Positions 47,045 through 59,600 of a stretch of DNA of 64,000 nt are shown here, one piece after another. Positions within the stretch are counted from its first letter, which is position 1. Each line of letters begins with the position of its first letter. The position numbers and the translations under genes are program-made. Origin of the DNA: Prostheceraeus crozeri (Eukaryota > Platyhelminthes > Polycladida > Euryleptidae); assembly GCA_907163375.1 (NCBI GenBank), contig CAJQUW010005303.1, forward strand, positions 248,001 to 312,000. The letters are read 5' to 3'. Under the pieces are notes generated by a model, which did not search any database, had not been told where the DNA came from, and saw only the letters and a list, made by a program, of their open reading frames with translations.

Positions 47045-47285
47045 ATTGATAAATTTATCAAATCTCAACAGATGTAACCACCACGAGACATGTTTTGCAC
47101 GAGACTAGCTAATTCGCGCTCTCAACAGATGGTCCGGTGGCCTTGTGGTTAGAGGGTATGCTTGCACGCCCTCTAGCTACAACGTCGCTGGTTCAAACCT
47201 ACCCACGACTGATGAGGCCCAACAGGCCGAAACATGTCTCATGGTGGTTACATCTGTTGAGATTTGATAAGGCTTATTATCCTCA
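47045..47285 (+). mobile_element. tRNA-like sequence joined to a hammerhead, flanked by inverted repeats
   Basis: A tRNA-like part at about 47,129-47,205 has A box GTGGCCTTGTGGTTAGAGG and B box GGTTCAAACC. It is followed at once by a hammerhead core and then by ATGTCTCATGGTGGTTACAT and CTGTTGAGATTTGATAA. The last ~44 bp recur in inverted orientation at 47,053-47,095. This is a composite of a pol III-type promoter and a ribozyme-bearing terminal repeat, probably a SINE-like derivative of a Penelope-type element. Confidence 0.55.
47202..47247 (+). ncRNA. Hammerhead ribozyme motif
   Basis: CTGATGA (47,209-47,215), a four-pair stem II GGCC/GGCC with loop CAACA, GAAA (47,229-47,232), CAT, then GTC (47,236-47,238). 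CCCACGA before and TCATGG after can form stem I with one mismatch. This is the most complete hammerhead consensus in the window, with the short helix III typical of Penelope-borne hammerheads. Confidence 0.7.
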
Positions 47286-47289
47286 TGAA

Positions 47290-49222
47290 TTCGCATTACA
47301 TTATCAGTGCAAATTGATAAAACAAATTAATCATTTTGTAAAATTGATCAAAGGTTCTTGAAAATCATTCGCTGTGACTGTCTGCTTTCAGCATGAAATC
47401 AAAAATATTTCTTAAAGCAGAATATGATTTTGCAGGTCCGGCCGCCTCAGATAAAATGACATCAGAAGTGGTGGACCACAATGTAATCTTCTGTTTCAGA
47501 AAGCAGTTAAAATTTTGTGCTGAAGAATGACGACTGTGTCGAATGATCTTTTGGAAAAGCTTTATTTTCATCGGAATATAGATCATTAAGATAATGATAT
47601 TGAAATCCATTTTGAACAAAATCAAATACATACTATTAACTAAATTGCTTTTTTCTATGAATTAATCAAAGTACGAAATAGTGGATGTTATTGATTATAA
47701 TTGAAAATTCGAGCATTCAATGAAACTCAAATTCCTGGGCAAACAGTAAGCCTATTTGAAACTAGTATTATAAAGGGCAATTATTTCAAGTAGTATTTCC
47801 GGGAAAAAACTACCCAGCCCAATAATTACCGGCAATAATTACGAGCCGTATCTAAATAGAAAATTAGCCACTGGAAATTTTACATGACTATTTGCAGCTG
47901 GTAAATTAATAGGCCATTTAGTAAGAGCAATGTTCTTGAAAGTAAAGAATTGTGCTTGATATGATGCAAATAGACTCATCAACAAAATTTTACAAAGTAG
48001 GCCCCATGCTCTCTGATATCTCAGAAATTGTTAAGCTAAATGAAATTCAAACTCAATATAATTAATATTAATGCTTTTAATTGATATCAATACTAAAGCT
48101 GCATGCGATCAGTAAATCAATATAAAATTTTTAGTTCCGCTTGAATGGCAGAATTTTGGAAAGTAAAAATAAGGCCATGTTAGTCTTTATATGATGATGT
48201 ATCTCATGAATATTTGGTCGTTCAGGCCTCATCGGAGGATAAGAGAGAGAGAGAAAGAGATCAAAGTTAACTAATTAAAGATTTTCAAAAATATGACTTA
48301 GATCGTTGTAAAGTTCATTGAGAAAGGATACAAACCAGGTAACATTGCAATAATCCACGGATGCGGTCTGAATATGAAAATTCATGAGTAAGATCCACAT
48401 GCATGCAAAAAATAGCAGTGATTTTTTTACTATGACATGAAATTGTTTGGCTAGACAAGATAAAAAATAGTAGATAATGCATAATCGGAAAAGGATAAGT
48501 AGATTGTGTTCTTGTACAACCAGTGACAATGTGTCAAATTGTATATTACGACATGTTCTTACAGCATACCTGAATTTGAAAATTTAAAAAACACCATTAA
48601 ACTATAAAATATGGAAAATGGAAAACCTGCACTTATCTTCATACGTGATTTGACGAAAATGTTTGACATAATATTTGTGTGTTTTTTAGAAGTGCAGAAA
48701 AGATGACCTGAAGATAGATAAATTGTCAGATAAAAATGCTCTGTGGATAAACGTATGTTTTTACACGATACCACATTGTGAGTGGCACTATTTTTAATAA
48801 ATTCAAATGCGTACTTATGACATAGTTATCCTTTTCAACATCAACTCCGATGACTGAATTCGCAAGAATAATAATAACATTGGAATAGCATAATATCATC
48901 ATGTAAGTAGTAATTGCATGTAGTAATTTGTGGATTCATTCAAGTTTCTTAAACAGTAAGATAATTCTCCATGGCAAAATTGTTCTTAAGAAGAACTTCT
49001 CATTTAAAAGCTAAGTTTAGTTATTTACTTAGTTCTTGCCAAGTTTAGAAAATAGCTCAGAAAGTCGATTCGTAAATAGAAGCACATGTGAATGCACACA
49101 AATAATTGTTGAAAAATAATTTTCAAATTTAACTTTTGTTATCCGAATCACGAAAACTCAAAAAGAAGTTAAGCACTGAATGCTTATTTTCTCAATCAGT
49201 GTGACGCGATAATAACTGATTA
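47290..49222. other. Intergenic, no gene recognised
   Basis: AT-rich sequence. Minus-strand ORFs at 47,365-47,631, 48,275-48,529 and 48,559-48,774 show no recognised family. A short (GA)n run lies at 48,244-48,260. Confidence 0.3.
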
Positions 49223-50031
49223 TTACACATGATCGGCGAATGCGGACGCGACTTGTTGATATGAGCCGCACAAGGTCATGAACTTTTGCATCCGCATCAG
49301 ATTGAATTTGTGTGATGAAATTTCAATATCAGAATAATTGATGGAAGCCTTTCTTTTCTGTAAAAGGATAGAAATCATTCCCACTTGTGGTAGAGTTCCC
49401 TTAGGACTTCTAACTGTCATCCCTTGAAACTATCAGAAGAAGAAACGCGTCAGAAACTCCTACAGTTATTATAAAATGTCTTCGAACATATAATAATAAT
49501 TATATATTATTATAACTTAATAACATGTTAAAATATGTTCGCAATTTCTTTAATTCAATATCTGAATATTGAGCAATTTGCAACAATTCCAAATTGAATG
49601 ATACACCTACCAGTATACGTATAATTACAGTTTATAACTATTACACTAATGACGACGAGACAATTAATGTTTTCATTTTCCATTCTTGCAAGAATTAGAT
49701 TTTATTACTAAATTAAGTAGTAATTAGTAATACTAATTATTTAGAGTTTTTGAATGATTAGCAATATTTTCATTCCCTAATTTTGCTCATGAAATTTCAG
49801 TTTTGATACCATAAAGATCTACAGAAATTTAATAGACTACAATTCTAAATATCATGGAATTTACAATTCTAACAATATGGCAATCACAAACTTTTCTGCA
49901 TACATTTTCTCAGCTGCTTCATGAACTCCAAACTCTGTCGGTATTTGTTGATTATGGTGACTAAATAATTCACCGTCGAACAGGTCTATGTGCGATGATG
50001 AAAAGGCTGTACTACGTAGCAGTTCAACGAT
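49223..50031 (-). other. Two candidate exons of an unidentified minus-strand gene
   Basis: 50,031 down to 49,892 is open (IVELLRSTAFSSSHIDLFDG, then TEFGVHEAAEKMYAEK), preceded by AGTTTGCCAG and followed by GTTTGT. 49,357 down to 49,223 is open to a TAA (KRKASINYSDIEISSHKFNL, then QKFMTLCGSYQQVASAFADH), preceded by the strong acceptor TTTCTATCCTTTTACAG. Their phases (2 and 0) do not join directly, so either another exon lies between or one is false. No family was recognised. Confidence 0.25.
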
Positions 50032-53000
50032 CTGGCAAACTTGGTTCAAGCATTGTGTATGCACAATATGAGATGGTGGTTACCGGTTAGTAGGTGATCT
50101 TTATCTACATTGTTAAACAGTGCCAAGAACATAATTTTCAATGTTTCTCAAACTTCTCTCCAATGTGAACCAATCATTTAATTTAATAGATGAACTTTAG
50201 AAAATTCTACATAGTTTTAGACAGACAAATACATATCCTACACTTCATGGGACAAATACATTTAGAGTAATACTATAATATACTATTTAATAAATACTTC
50301 AATTATCATCATGTCGCAGAAAATTGGATTAAAATCTGAAAACTGCTTAAATTTGACGCACTCTATAATGAAATTTTTGAGTAGAATTGCATAAACAGAT
50401 CGCCATCACTTTAGTGACTTTATCTACTCTATGATCATTTGCAGCAGTTCTGAATGGCATAAGTGGGGTACTGATTGTGTGCATCGTGCATGTTTCCCTA
50501 CAGTAGGCCTATAGAGTCCATTTTTGTTAAGTGCTCCATTTATTTTTTCATCGGGAAAATACAGTATGCTACAGTAGATCAACAGCGGCAATAATTTCTT
50601 CGGATACAAATTTTTTATTGAAATTTTATACAAACTTTATTAAAATTTGTATCCGAAGAAGTTATTCTCGCTCTTGATCTGACATTCCCGGATACGTGAA
50701 CTACATTATGATTCCATGCAGCATGTTATAACAACAAAATTGCGTTTGACAAAATATATAGAAGCAATATTATACGAATGAATATAGCTAAGCATGGTGG
50801 AGTAAGTAGAGTCAGCGGATTAACAGCTCATCATTAATTACGTCCTCAATGTAAATGCACTTTCGATTTCACCAAGCGCTAATATCTATCCACAATTAAG
50901 TAAGCTTATGTCAAATAATATTGAGCTTGCGAGTTCAATTTAAATTTTAAAAATTTGAATAGCTTTTTGCAATAAGTTACAATTAAGTGGTTGCTGCTAT
51001 GAAAAATTGCAATTTGATCGATTGATTTATGTTGTATTGGGGAAGTTGACTGAATTGCTAACATAATGCCGTCGAAACCGTCACACTCACCATCGTTTGA
51101 AAAGCATCCCACTTTCAGAGATTTATTTCGATACTAAGCACTAAACGCATCTTATTCACAAATTGATCGCTCTCATGATTTTGATTAGGAACTATTTGGT
51201 GCATTGCTTATTTATATCACAATGCTTTTCGATAGCTTTTAAACTATATTTTGTGCTTTGTATATCAGTATATCCGTCGTGCACAGCATTTCTTGCACCC
51301 TAATTCAGAGAGCGGTGTAGGCGATGCATAAGAAGAGTACGTAGAATTCAACATAGCAAAGTGCGTCAAGGTAACAAAGTTAAAAAAAACAGGCTAATGA
51401 CTAGTTAATTTTCAATAGGTACAGAATATGATTTAAAAGAAAATTTTTATATCCTAAAATGTCTAAAGATTTTAAAAATACTTACTAGAAGGACAAACAA
51501 TGCTTCTCCTCTCCTCATGTGTAATGAATTGGCGAGTAAGTCGTTCTGTTCAAAATTATGCTTATCACTTATATATTGAAAAGATCCTATTTAACAGTCT
51601 GTCCATTCAGATGATAAGAGGACAGGTCTGTTTCCAATCAGAATACCAGATCTAGCTAACACAGAGGGATTACGCTACCTAAAATCTAACAGGTGTGTAA
51701 GAGAATTAATATTAGACTTTTGAGTGTCAATTTAACATGATTCCATGAAAATTTATTTTTGAAAAGTGAAGCCTGAAGTGACAACTTCAGGGTATTTCCC
51801 AAAGGCAGTCAAGATTTCGTGATTGTACTGTATACTCGAATAGCAATTAAGTGTCTTTGAATTCAAGAAAGAAAATAGAAAATAAAGTAAAGAGAAAAGA
51901 AGATATCAAAAAATATGCAGCCATGTTTTATGGCCAACTGTGTACGTTTAAAGAAATACAGTGCACTCTGGATAAGTGGGACAAAAATTAAGAAATATTT
52001 CTAACACGTAAAACCGTCCGGTTAAGAAGGAGAAATGTTTGTTTTACTAAGAATTTAGCTATTTTTTGCGAAAAACTGGATATGAAATTCTACATAAGTG
52101 ATTTTAGTTTATTTTATAACCAAAACCGCATTTGTGCTCTTGCCACTTGTTGCTCTTAAGCACTGTGGTAGTGCAGCGTAACAAAAAATCATTCTCTTCT
52201 CCACGGTCGCATTGCATGTGAAGGAGAGAAATTTTTAAATTTGAGCCTCCGTTTTCTTTTTGCCACTGAGACGCAGTTTAAAGCAATTGCTGTTCATATA
52301 ATTTAAACAAAATTCCTATGAATTAATTTATGCGTCATTTCCAAGCGCAGTATGTCAATGAGTCAACACGCTCTCTCTTGAAGGAGATGCTGAACTCATC
52401 AGGGCTTCTGTAATCCTCCGAGTAGCGGAAGATAAAAAGTAGTTGTCATTAGATTCCTTTCTTCTTTAGATAGAAGTTTCATTTCATTTCACTGTTGACC
52501 AATAGGCTTCAACTATTTTTCCGTGTTTTTACAACTCTTTTTATAAATAACCTACATATGACAGATAACTTTTCATATTCAGAATAAAACACAGATGATT
52601 TTCTTTCTTTCTTAACACGTTCTCTCGACGTTGCCGACATCTAACACTGGACAGCTGGGCAACTGTGATGTTTTCTGATCTCAATTTCAACCAAATCAGA
52701 AGAGTAATTGCAAATATCGATTGCAAGCGCACTTTTCTTGAATTTAACTCGGCGCATCGTGTTATCAATACATTTAATCCAGTGTATAATCAATAGTAAT
52801 ATATTTAATAGTATCGTGTAATCAATACATTTGCCGTCTGCTGAGCATGACTGGTAGCACCAGTCATAAGCATTTGGTGCTGTTGACCTACAAACTCGAC
52901 ATTTGCAAGCATGGCGCGTGACTGGTACAATCAGTCATCTGTCCCGAAAAGGTTGACCTTTCCGGTCGGCTAGTAAAATGCTCAATCGCTCAGCGGCGGC

Positions 53001-53049
53001 TAAATATATACACTATTGTAACAAAACTGATTACCAGAAAAATTATTTA
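50032..53049. other. Intergenic or intronic, no gene recognised
   Basis: No convincing exon was found. AATACAGTGCACTCTGGATA at 51,957-51,976 resembles a pogo/Tigger terminus, but no partner end was found. Upstream exons of the threonyl-tRNA synthetase gene would be expected on the plus strand here or further left; none was recognised. Confidence 0.3.
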
Positions 53050-53051
53050 TA

Positions 53052-53692
53052 CACTCGACGACAAAATGTGCGCCCCAACCCAAGTATAATGCAGGAAACC
53101 TCTTCTGACCACATACTATTAATTGCGTCAGACACAAACACATAATGTAGCAGAATGAACTTACACAAATTAATTCATGACAAAAAGAATGTAAATAATG
53201 ATTTAGTCCAGCAACATCTACTTGCTGCTGGTTAATATTTTGTTGCTCCACATTTGTTCTTGATCACATGATTCCAACCTCCCAGGCATGGAATTGACAA
53301 TCCTTGACAAGAGGTTCTGCAAATCTGAAAAATCTCTTAACTCTGGCCCACAAGTTTAGATGTGGTACTTTGTTCTTGCACCTGCGCTTCTTCAGGAGTG
53401 GTTCTATATTACCGCAAGTTCTATATCAGATTTGCATGGGGTGAAGCCATGATAAGACTCGCGAACCTCTGGACTTCGAGTGGGTCTTAGCCTACTCATA
53501 GAAATTAACAGTTATCTATTATGTTTTCATTGATATGGCATGGTGCATTCCCTTGCTGTAGCTGTCCATTCAGGTATCTCTTCAGTAGGAAATGGATGCA
53601 TTGTGTTTCTACCCGACGCATAGTGATGTATGTGGTCAGAAAAGGTTTTCACATTATGCTTGGGGTGGGGGCGTTCATTTATTTGTCGAGCG
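53052..53692 (-). mobile_element. Internally deleted Tc1-like transposon, 641 bp
   Basis: About 100-bp inverted arms: CACTCGACGACAAAATGTGC at the left, CGCTCGACAAATAAATGAAC (reverse complement) at the right. Both continue into CCCAAG.ATAATG and TTCTGACCACATAC. Dinucleotide TA lies outside both ends (53,050-53,051 and 53,693-53,694). On the minus strand near 53,235-53,365 remnants of a Tc1 transposase C-terminus are visible: NLWARVKR, and in another frame LQNLLSRIVNSMPGRLES (family pattern ENLW-x-x-VKR ... LV-x-SMP-x-R). The catalytic core is deleted. Confidence 0.75.
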
Positions 53693-53694
53693 TA

Positions 53695-54550
53695 CATCAC
53701 ATTCCGGATAAGCGGAACGGTTTGCGATCGAGATTTCTCTCCGCTTATCTGGAGTTCCCGCTTAAGCAGATTAGCAAATTTCGAGCTCATTTTAGCCTGA
53801 ACTATGTGAGCCATAGAGATGTGAACTAAATTTTCGGTCTTCTATTGATTGCAACACTTGCCTCCACATGCCATCTCATATTAAGGTTTATTAAGTGTCA
53901 AGCAAGTAAGCCTATTTTGATCGATAAATGGGCTATTGTAGAATTATTGTACATTATTGCTACATTAATTAATTGATAATTAATAACTTTACGTTCCTTA
54001 TAGTTCCTTATAGTAAATTACGTTCCTCCATACGTAGGCTGCGTTTTATGCATATCCTTCGAATCAAAAAAAATATACAGAGGTGACCAAGGTTTATGAG
54101 TCATGAAAAGTTGACAACGACGAACATTCACGATTCGCTCAGTGATTAATTCAGTGGTGAGAACTCGCATATTTAATTTTCAAATTGGCGAGTAGACCTG
54201 AACAATTAATCACTTCCTCGCGGTAAATTTAGCACTAGTTCCATAGGTTGCATCTTGACAAAACAATATGAGGTCTGCATGTAATGATGACGACGCGGTA
54301 GTCATTGATATAGAATATGCTTCAAATACAAGTTATCTCTGAGATCGATAAGCTGTTCGCCTATCTTGTAGCAATACAACATTTCTGAAAAGTGCAAATA
54401 TAAATATGAATAGTAAAATATAAACAAAACAAGTTGTTTTGAAAATGACAATGATGAAGGTCAGAATAATAAACAACAGTGATTGTTTGTTGGATTATTA
54501 ATGGGATACCAAATTTGGTCGATAAAAAAATAACTGTGAAATTCGACAAG
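53695..54550. other. Flank, pogo-like inverted motif at 53,700-53,770
   Basis: TTCCGGATAAGCGGAACGG and CTCCGCTTATCTGGAGTTCC form an internal inverted repeat resembling pogo/Tigger termini. No gene was recognised before the exon at 54,551. Confidence 0.4.
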
Positions 54551-54755
54551 CACATTGAATAAGAAAGTTCGCAATGCCCAGCTATCACAGTACAATTTCA
54601 TCCTTGTAATCGGAGAACGAGAAAGGGATAACGGAACAGTGAGTGTTCGTACAAGGGATCAGAAGGTGCATGGAGAACATTCTGTGGATCACGTTATTAA
54701 GCGGTTCAAAGCATTAGCAGAAGGCTATGTGAATGACGCAGAAGAAAAGTTTTAA
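54551..54755 (+). CDS. Threonyl-tRNA synthetase, terminal exon
   Basis: The 68-codon frame ends in TAA. It follows the C-terminal end of the anticodon-binding domain of eukaryotic cytosolic ThrRS: TLNKKVRNAQLSQYNFILVI, GERERDNGTVSVRTRDQKVHG and a Lys/Glu-rich end AEEKF. The enzyme charges tRNA-Thr; this part contacts the anticodon. The most likely exon start is 54,551, after GACAAG, so that a preceding exon ending in TG completes the Cys of C-T-L-N-K-K. The acceptor has a poor pyrimidine tract and no other ThrRS exon was recognised in the window, so a detached duplicate of the last exon is an alternative. The frame is intact. It is convergent with the TUBGCP2 gene. Confidence 0.8.
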
Positions 54756-55284
54756 AGAGATTTTTCTCATTGTTTGAATTTTCCAGTGACAACCATTACA
54801 GATGAATAAATTATCCAGAATTGCCATATATAATGCTGCTTTACAAAGTGAACGGAAAGGAAACAAGCGAATTGACATTTTCAATGAACTGAATGTCTTT
54901 AGCCCAATTTAAACAGAACAATGAACTGAGTAAAATACCAAAATCGAAAAATCAACGAGGAACTGAGAAAATGGCCTCAATCGCATACACTGTTTGCATG
55001 ACCTTGCGGACACCCTCTAGTTGAAATGTGTAAGAACTGCTATAATGGCTACAGATAAATACTAAATGAAGTCGTTGGCTATTTCAAAGTCTGAATTAGT
55101 AAACTGTAGATAGTGTCAGATGGAGCTTGCCGCGCAATGCGACGCTGGTCAGCATCTATAACATCTTCAAAGGAAAGGGTTATGAGGTCAATCTCCTAGT
55201 TAATTCTTGCACAAAGTCCTTCTCAAAGAATAGCTTCCTCGTTTATAAGTTTGGCTGTTTTTCGCCCCGCCAGATGCCTTCCAT
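54756..55284. other. 3' flank of the ThrRS exon
   Basis: No gene was recognised. ATGAATAAATTAT about 45 bp after the stop contains AATAAA and could be the polyadenylation signal. Confidence 0.4.
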
Positions 55285-55749
55285 CACTAGGTGACATGCC
55301 ACGCGTAATTCACGCATAACTATGGAACACCCCAAACATCCGTGGTTAAGGACATTCTATTCTTCTGCTCACGTACATGCGCGCTGCACTAAGAGTCAGA
55401 AATCACTTGATCTGATGCTGTTACAACATGGGGAATGTTTATGAATACGAGCAGGCGAGCGTTTATAGTTTGCGCGTCGTCTACGGTTGTCTGCGATGCC
55501 GTTTGAACCACAGATGAACCGCTAAGCTAATGCTGTCTTCCATGAGCATGAATTTGAGGTCCTATCACATTGTTTAGCCTCTGATACATGCAGACACATG
55601 AGACGCAAAGTCTATATAACATGACTGCCAACTATAGGCCTACTAACTTATATAACAGATGTTGCAGCAATGTCCCGCATAGCCACGGATGTTTAGGGTC
55701 ATGTGTAATTACTAATTACGCGTGATTGAGCGTGGCGTGTCACCTAGTG
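55285..55749. mobile_element. MITE with CACTAGGTGAC ends, copy 2 (465 bp)
   Basis: Same family as 42,692-43,139, same orientation, about 90% alike by eye over the interior. Ends are CACTAGGTGAC and GTCACCTAGTG, with flanking AT on both sides. It contains a short extra ACTAATT near the right end. It lies between the two convergent host genes. Confidence 0.85.
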
Positions 55750-56600
55750 ATGATTGGTATGTTGGACTAAAAACCGCTTCCAGATTCATTTGCTACCTTT
55801 TGTCCTCAAAAATTCCAAAAAAATTATTTTCGGTTAGGTTCTGCTATGTTTCCCCAGGCTTAGGGAGACTTTCCACATCGTGCATTCGATATGGTTGGCC
55901 TGGCCCCCCATGTGTTATAGGTTGGAGGTTAGAGGCCGAAACACGTCTGCTTCATGCAGCCACATGGTTCATCCCTGATGACTCCGTACATAGCAAACTT
56001 AATTTTGGTTTCTTATTTTCACTATTTGTTACTTTTAAGCTAGCTTCTTGTTAAGTCCATGATGAACTCTCATTTTGGTTCTTAGATTGCAAAAATAAAA
56101 TAATTTTAATTTATTTCCCTTCCCGTCAGAAGTTGGGTCGGCTAGCCTTTATTCGTACTTCAATCCGCACTCTATGCAGTTAGTATCAATTTGTATTCAT
56201 TCGTTCATGACTTTTAGTTATACTTGATTATTAAAAGGGTTCTCCACTAGGGTAGTTGTTTAACTTTGTTATCTTCCGTTTCCAGGATCCCTCGAATTTT
56301 TTCGACCGTGTCGTGCCTTAATTCGATCACAGAATTCAATGTCGACCGAACGATGCTTATGGATATAATGGGAAAATTCCGGTGAACTCGGTCGTCACTC
56401 GGCATACGTTTGATGAAAACCAGAAATTTCGTTTTGATATCAATTTTGTTCATGTAACCATCTATAATATATTAGAAGTAAAAATGGGGTACAAAATATT
56501 AAGAAAGTGAAAGTCCGCTGAGAAAGCAGGATATTTGCTTGTGAGAAGGAGACCTCCTTTGGACATCTTGTTTGGAATAAATATACAGCCAACGTCACAA
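55750..56600. other. Convergent intergenic region
   Basis: GGCCGAAACACGTC (about 55,931) followed by CTGATGA (about 55,975) shows hammerhead words in the wrong linear order for one ribozyme; this could be remains of a Penelope-type terminal repeat. A minus-strand ORF at 56,247-56,453 has no recognised family. Confidence 0.3.
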
Positions 56601-59600
56601 CTAAATGAGCGTAGATTTCAGCGTATTGCTGCCTCGTCCAAGAAATGATGATGGATCTGATTTATTAGCATTTCCGGAGTAGAATCCATTGAAGTCCAAT
56701 CTGCAAGAGTAAAATCGAGAAGATAAATTATCATAATCGTAATCAGTACACAGGTGTCATGTGAAAGATATTGCATACTTGAATTGATATTTTTATATTT
56801 CAAAACCTTCCATTTTGATTACCTTGGATCTCATCATTTTAAAATCAAATTAAGCACATCTTATACAAACACGGAAGGTCATGGATAAGACATATCAAGC
56901 ACTCGTCGAAGCTTTCAAAAGCCTCGTACATCAGGAAAAGAACGAAATCAACCAAGTTTGAAAAGATAAATGACTTGTTGGTACTTGTGCAATCACTGAT
57001 TCTACACAAACGGGCAAACTCATGAACACCAAGTTGAAGTCCGTTGCATCATTCTTCAAGCAGAGTTGCATAAATAACTTGTTGCGAAATACAGCAATAC
57101 GATGTTACTCTTATGCGTCATTACAGTATTGTATGTGTATGTTGATTTATCTGTCTTATAATTTAAAAATGGTTGTAACATCGCACAATCTACAACTGTG
57201 ATATTTTCTGTTTGTTGCTATGTTTATTATTCAATTTGAATACAAAATGTTATTGTAACCAATTTATATGAGCTACCAGTGGGTCTTGAAGTGTAATCGT
57301 CTTTTTTATTAATATTTTTGAATTCTCATAAAGGAACAATTATTGGCAGCCTAATTAATGTAGGCAAAGACAGTCACATTAGCATGACTATCAGTTTACA
57401 TCTGCATGTATATTCCGCACATTTACAGGCACTACAAATGTTCACCGCTCATTGTGATCTGAATAAAAATTCTTTTCTTTCTTTACAAGCCACCAATTTA
57501 ATGAGAAAGCTATGACATCTCGCTATATAGTAGCAATGTTCTGTGGATGCTCAATGCTGTTACTGTGCACTCAGCTCATGGTGCAAACTTTCTCAATGGT
57601 CTACTGCAACTTGGAATAAATTTTAAGGCTATCACTTAGAATGCTTTCTAGAATATTTTGCCTGGTTAATTACTGAAGTCATCTATGATTCTTACATCGC
57701 TCAGCGAAATCGCTGAGGTGATAGGTCCGCAAGTGATTCTCAACCAAGAGTGCACTAGAATGTCACGAAACTGCAGGAGTGCCGTATCTCTATCAAATTT
57801 TTCACATAAATGTAAAATAGAATAATCAGTATCATTTAAAAGAAACGCCGAAACATCAGGAGACCAACTTACAAACAAGTAATTTGAAGAAATTGTCACC
57901 CTGAGTATATTAGTTGTTAACAAACAGTCAAGAAAGTATCTATAAATTAATTCTATACAATATTAAATGTACAATCAATACAATGCCAAGAACCCCCAAA
58001 AGGAAAAAAATAATGAACATTATATAAAAAATATTTTTGAGAAATGTGGCTCGAAATGCAGCTATAGTCATTTGCTGCTTCTATCACGACGGCAGTGGGA
58101 AAAGTAGCCAGTGTCATCTGTAATAAACACATGTCGCAGGTAGTTCTATCAAGAAATGTAGTTACTAATCGTGCAGGATGAATGCCCGTACTTTTTGTGG
58201 CAATGTTTATGACTTTATAAAGAAACCTGGTCTCGATTGATATATACCAGGTTATGAAATTTTGTGAGATGTGTTTATTATATTTACTATTATTTTTGAG
58301 ATATGAAATGTCATAATTCGTTTCCATGAAGATGTAAGTTCCAGTGATAATAACCAAAATGAATTTGTGCATAGCATCGTGAATAACTGGGTATTGTAAT
58401 TCACATAATCTTCTCGCCTTTTCTAATGTGGTGCTGATCTGAAGACCGTGCATGGATAGTATTCCGCACTAGAGGAGTGCAACCGAATCCGACTGTCCGA
58501 TCGGATTCCTTCGGATTCATTCTCGGTTTGAAGAGTCGCACGGTTCCTACCGAATGCCGGAGAAAAAGATTTCAGGACTTTTTAAGAACTTTTTAAACTT
58601 ATAAATTGTAACTTTAGTTATATTTCTTCCTATTTCCTGAGTTTAGAAGGTGATACATGATTAAATCAAGTAAAATATATGATCTATGGATATTTTATTA
58701 CTTTAATATGCAACAAGAATCTGAAAGCTTAGAATATCTCGTAGTAACAGGCAATCAACATACCGATAAAATATATGCGCAAACAACTAAATTTTTCAGA
58801 ATCAATCAAGTAGTTAAGAACGTCATCATGCTAAAAGCAATAACAATATTTGGTATATCTGCATGAAACAATTACTTACATACTTTTCAATGGGATATAG
58901 AGCATTTAATGGAAACAGATTAATTGAAAAAATGTGTGTGCATATCAAAATAATTGAAATCGATTTATTTCATGAAAGGAAGTGTTATGGAGATTGGAAC
59001 GACACAATATAAACCTACATTCTGCATGCATAATAGCATTTCGCTGAAAGAATAAAAATCAAAGGAGCGATATAGCTTTCTTTATACCGGGCAAACGGTA
59101 CCCAGTGCCTCAGTCTGTTCAACTAACAGCTCCCGCTAACCTTCAATAAATTTTCTCTCCAGATCGAGTTCCAATTTCCACTTTCTTCCATTGGTTTTAA
59201 ACCTTTCCTTATCGCGTTTGTTTTCCTTCAAGTATAGCTTTGGAATTTCCGGGACTTTTCCAGGATTTCCAGGACCGATAGGAACCCTGAGTCGGATCGC
59301 ATTCGTTCAGATTAGCATTTTTGTGAAAATCCGAATCAATCCGACATTGTGGTATTCACAGCCAAGCATCGGAGGCAAAAGCTTGGTATGGATATTTTTT
59401 TCAAATCCCAGCCACACGTATTCTGTAAAAATTGGCTACTTCATGTACCAGATTATGCACGATTGGCACGCTCACGACTTATTAATTACCTAATACCTAT
59501 TGGTTGCACACTCTAATTAAAGCAACAATTGGCCAAATGTCAGCAGCAAATAGGATAAGTGATGGATTGTGGCGCAGTATGTTGCGTAGTGCAAGAGCAG

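Noticed and set aside
51957..52030. Pogo/Tigger element from AATACAGTGCACTCTGGATA
   Set aside because: Only one end-like sequence was seen; no inverted partner was found nearby.
55925..55985. Hammerhead at GGCCGAAACACGTC ... CTGATGA
   Set aside because: The core words are in reverse order and no stem I or stem II pairing could be drawn for a permuted form.
57666..58453. Two adjacent minus-strand ORFs with hydrophobic segments, possibly a chemoreceptor-like gene
   Set aside because: The frames are not joined, no consensus splice sites were found between them, and no family motif could be confirmed.
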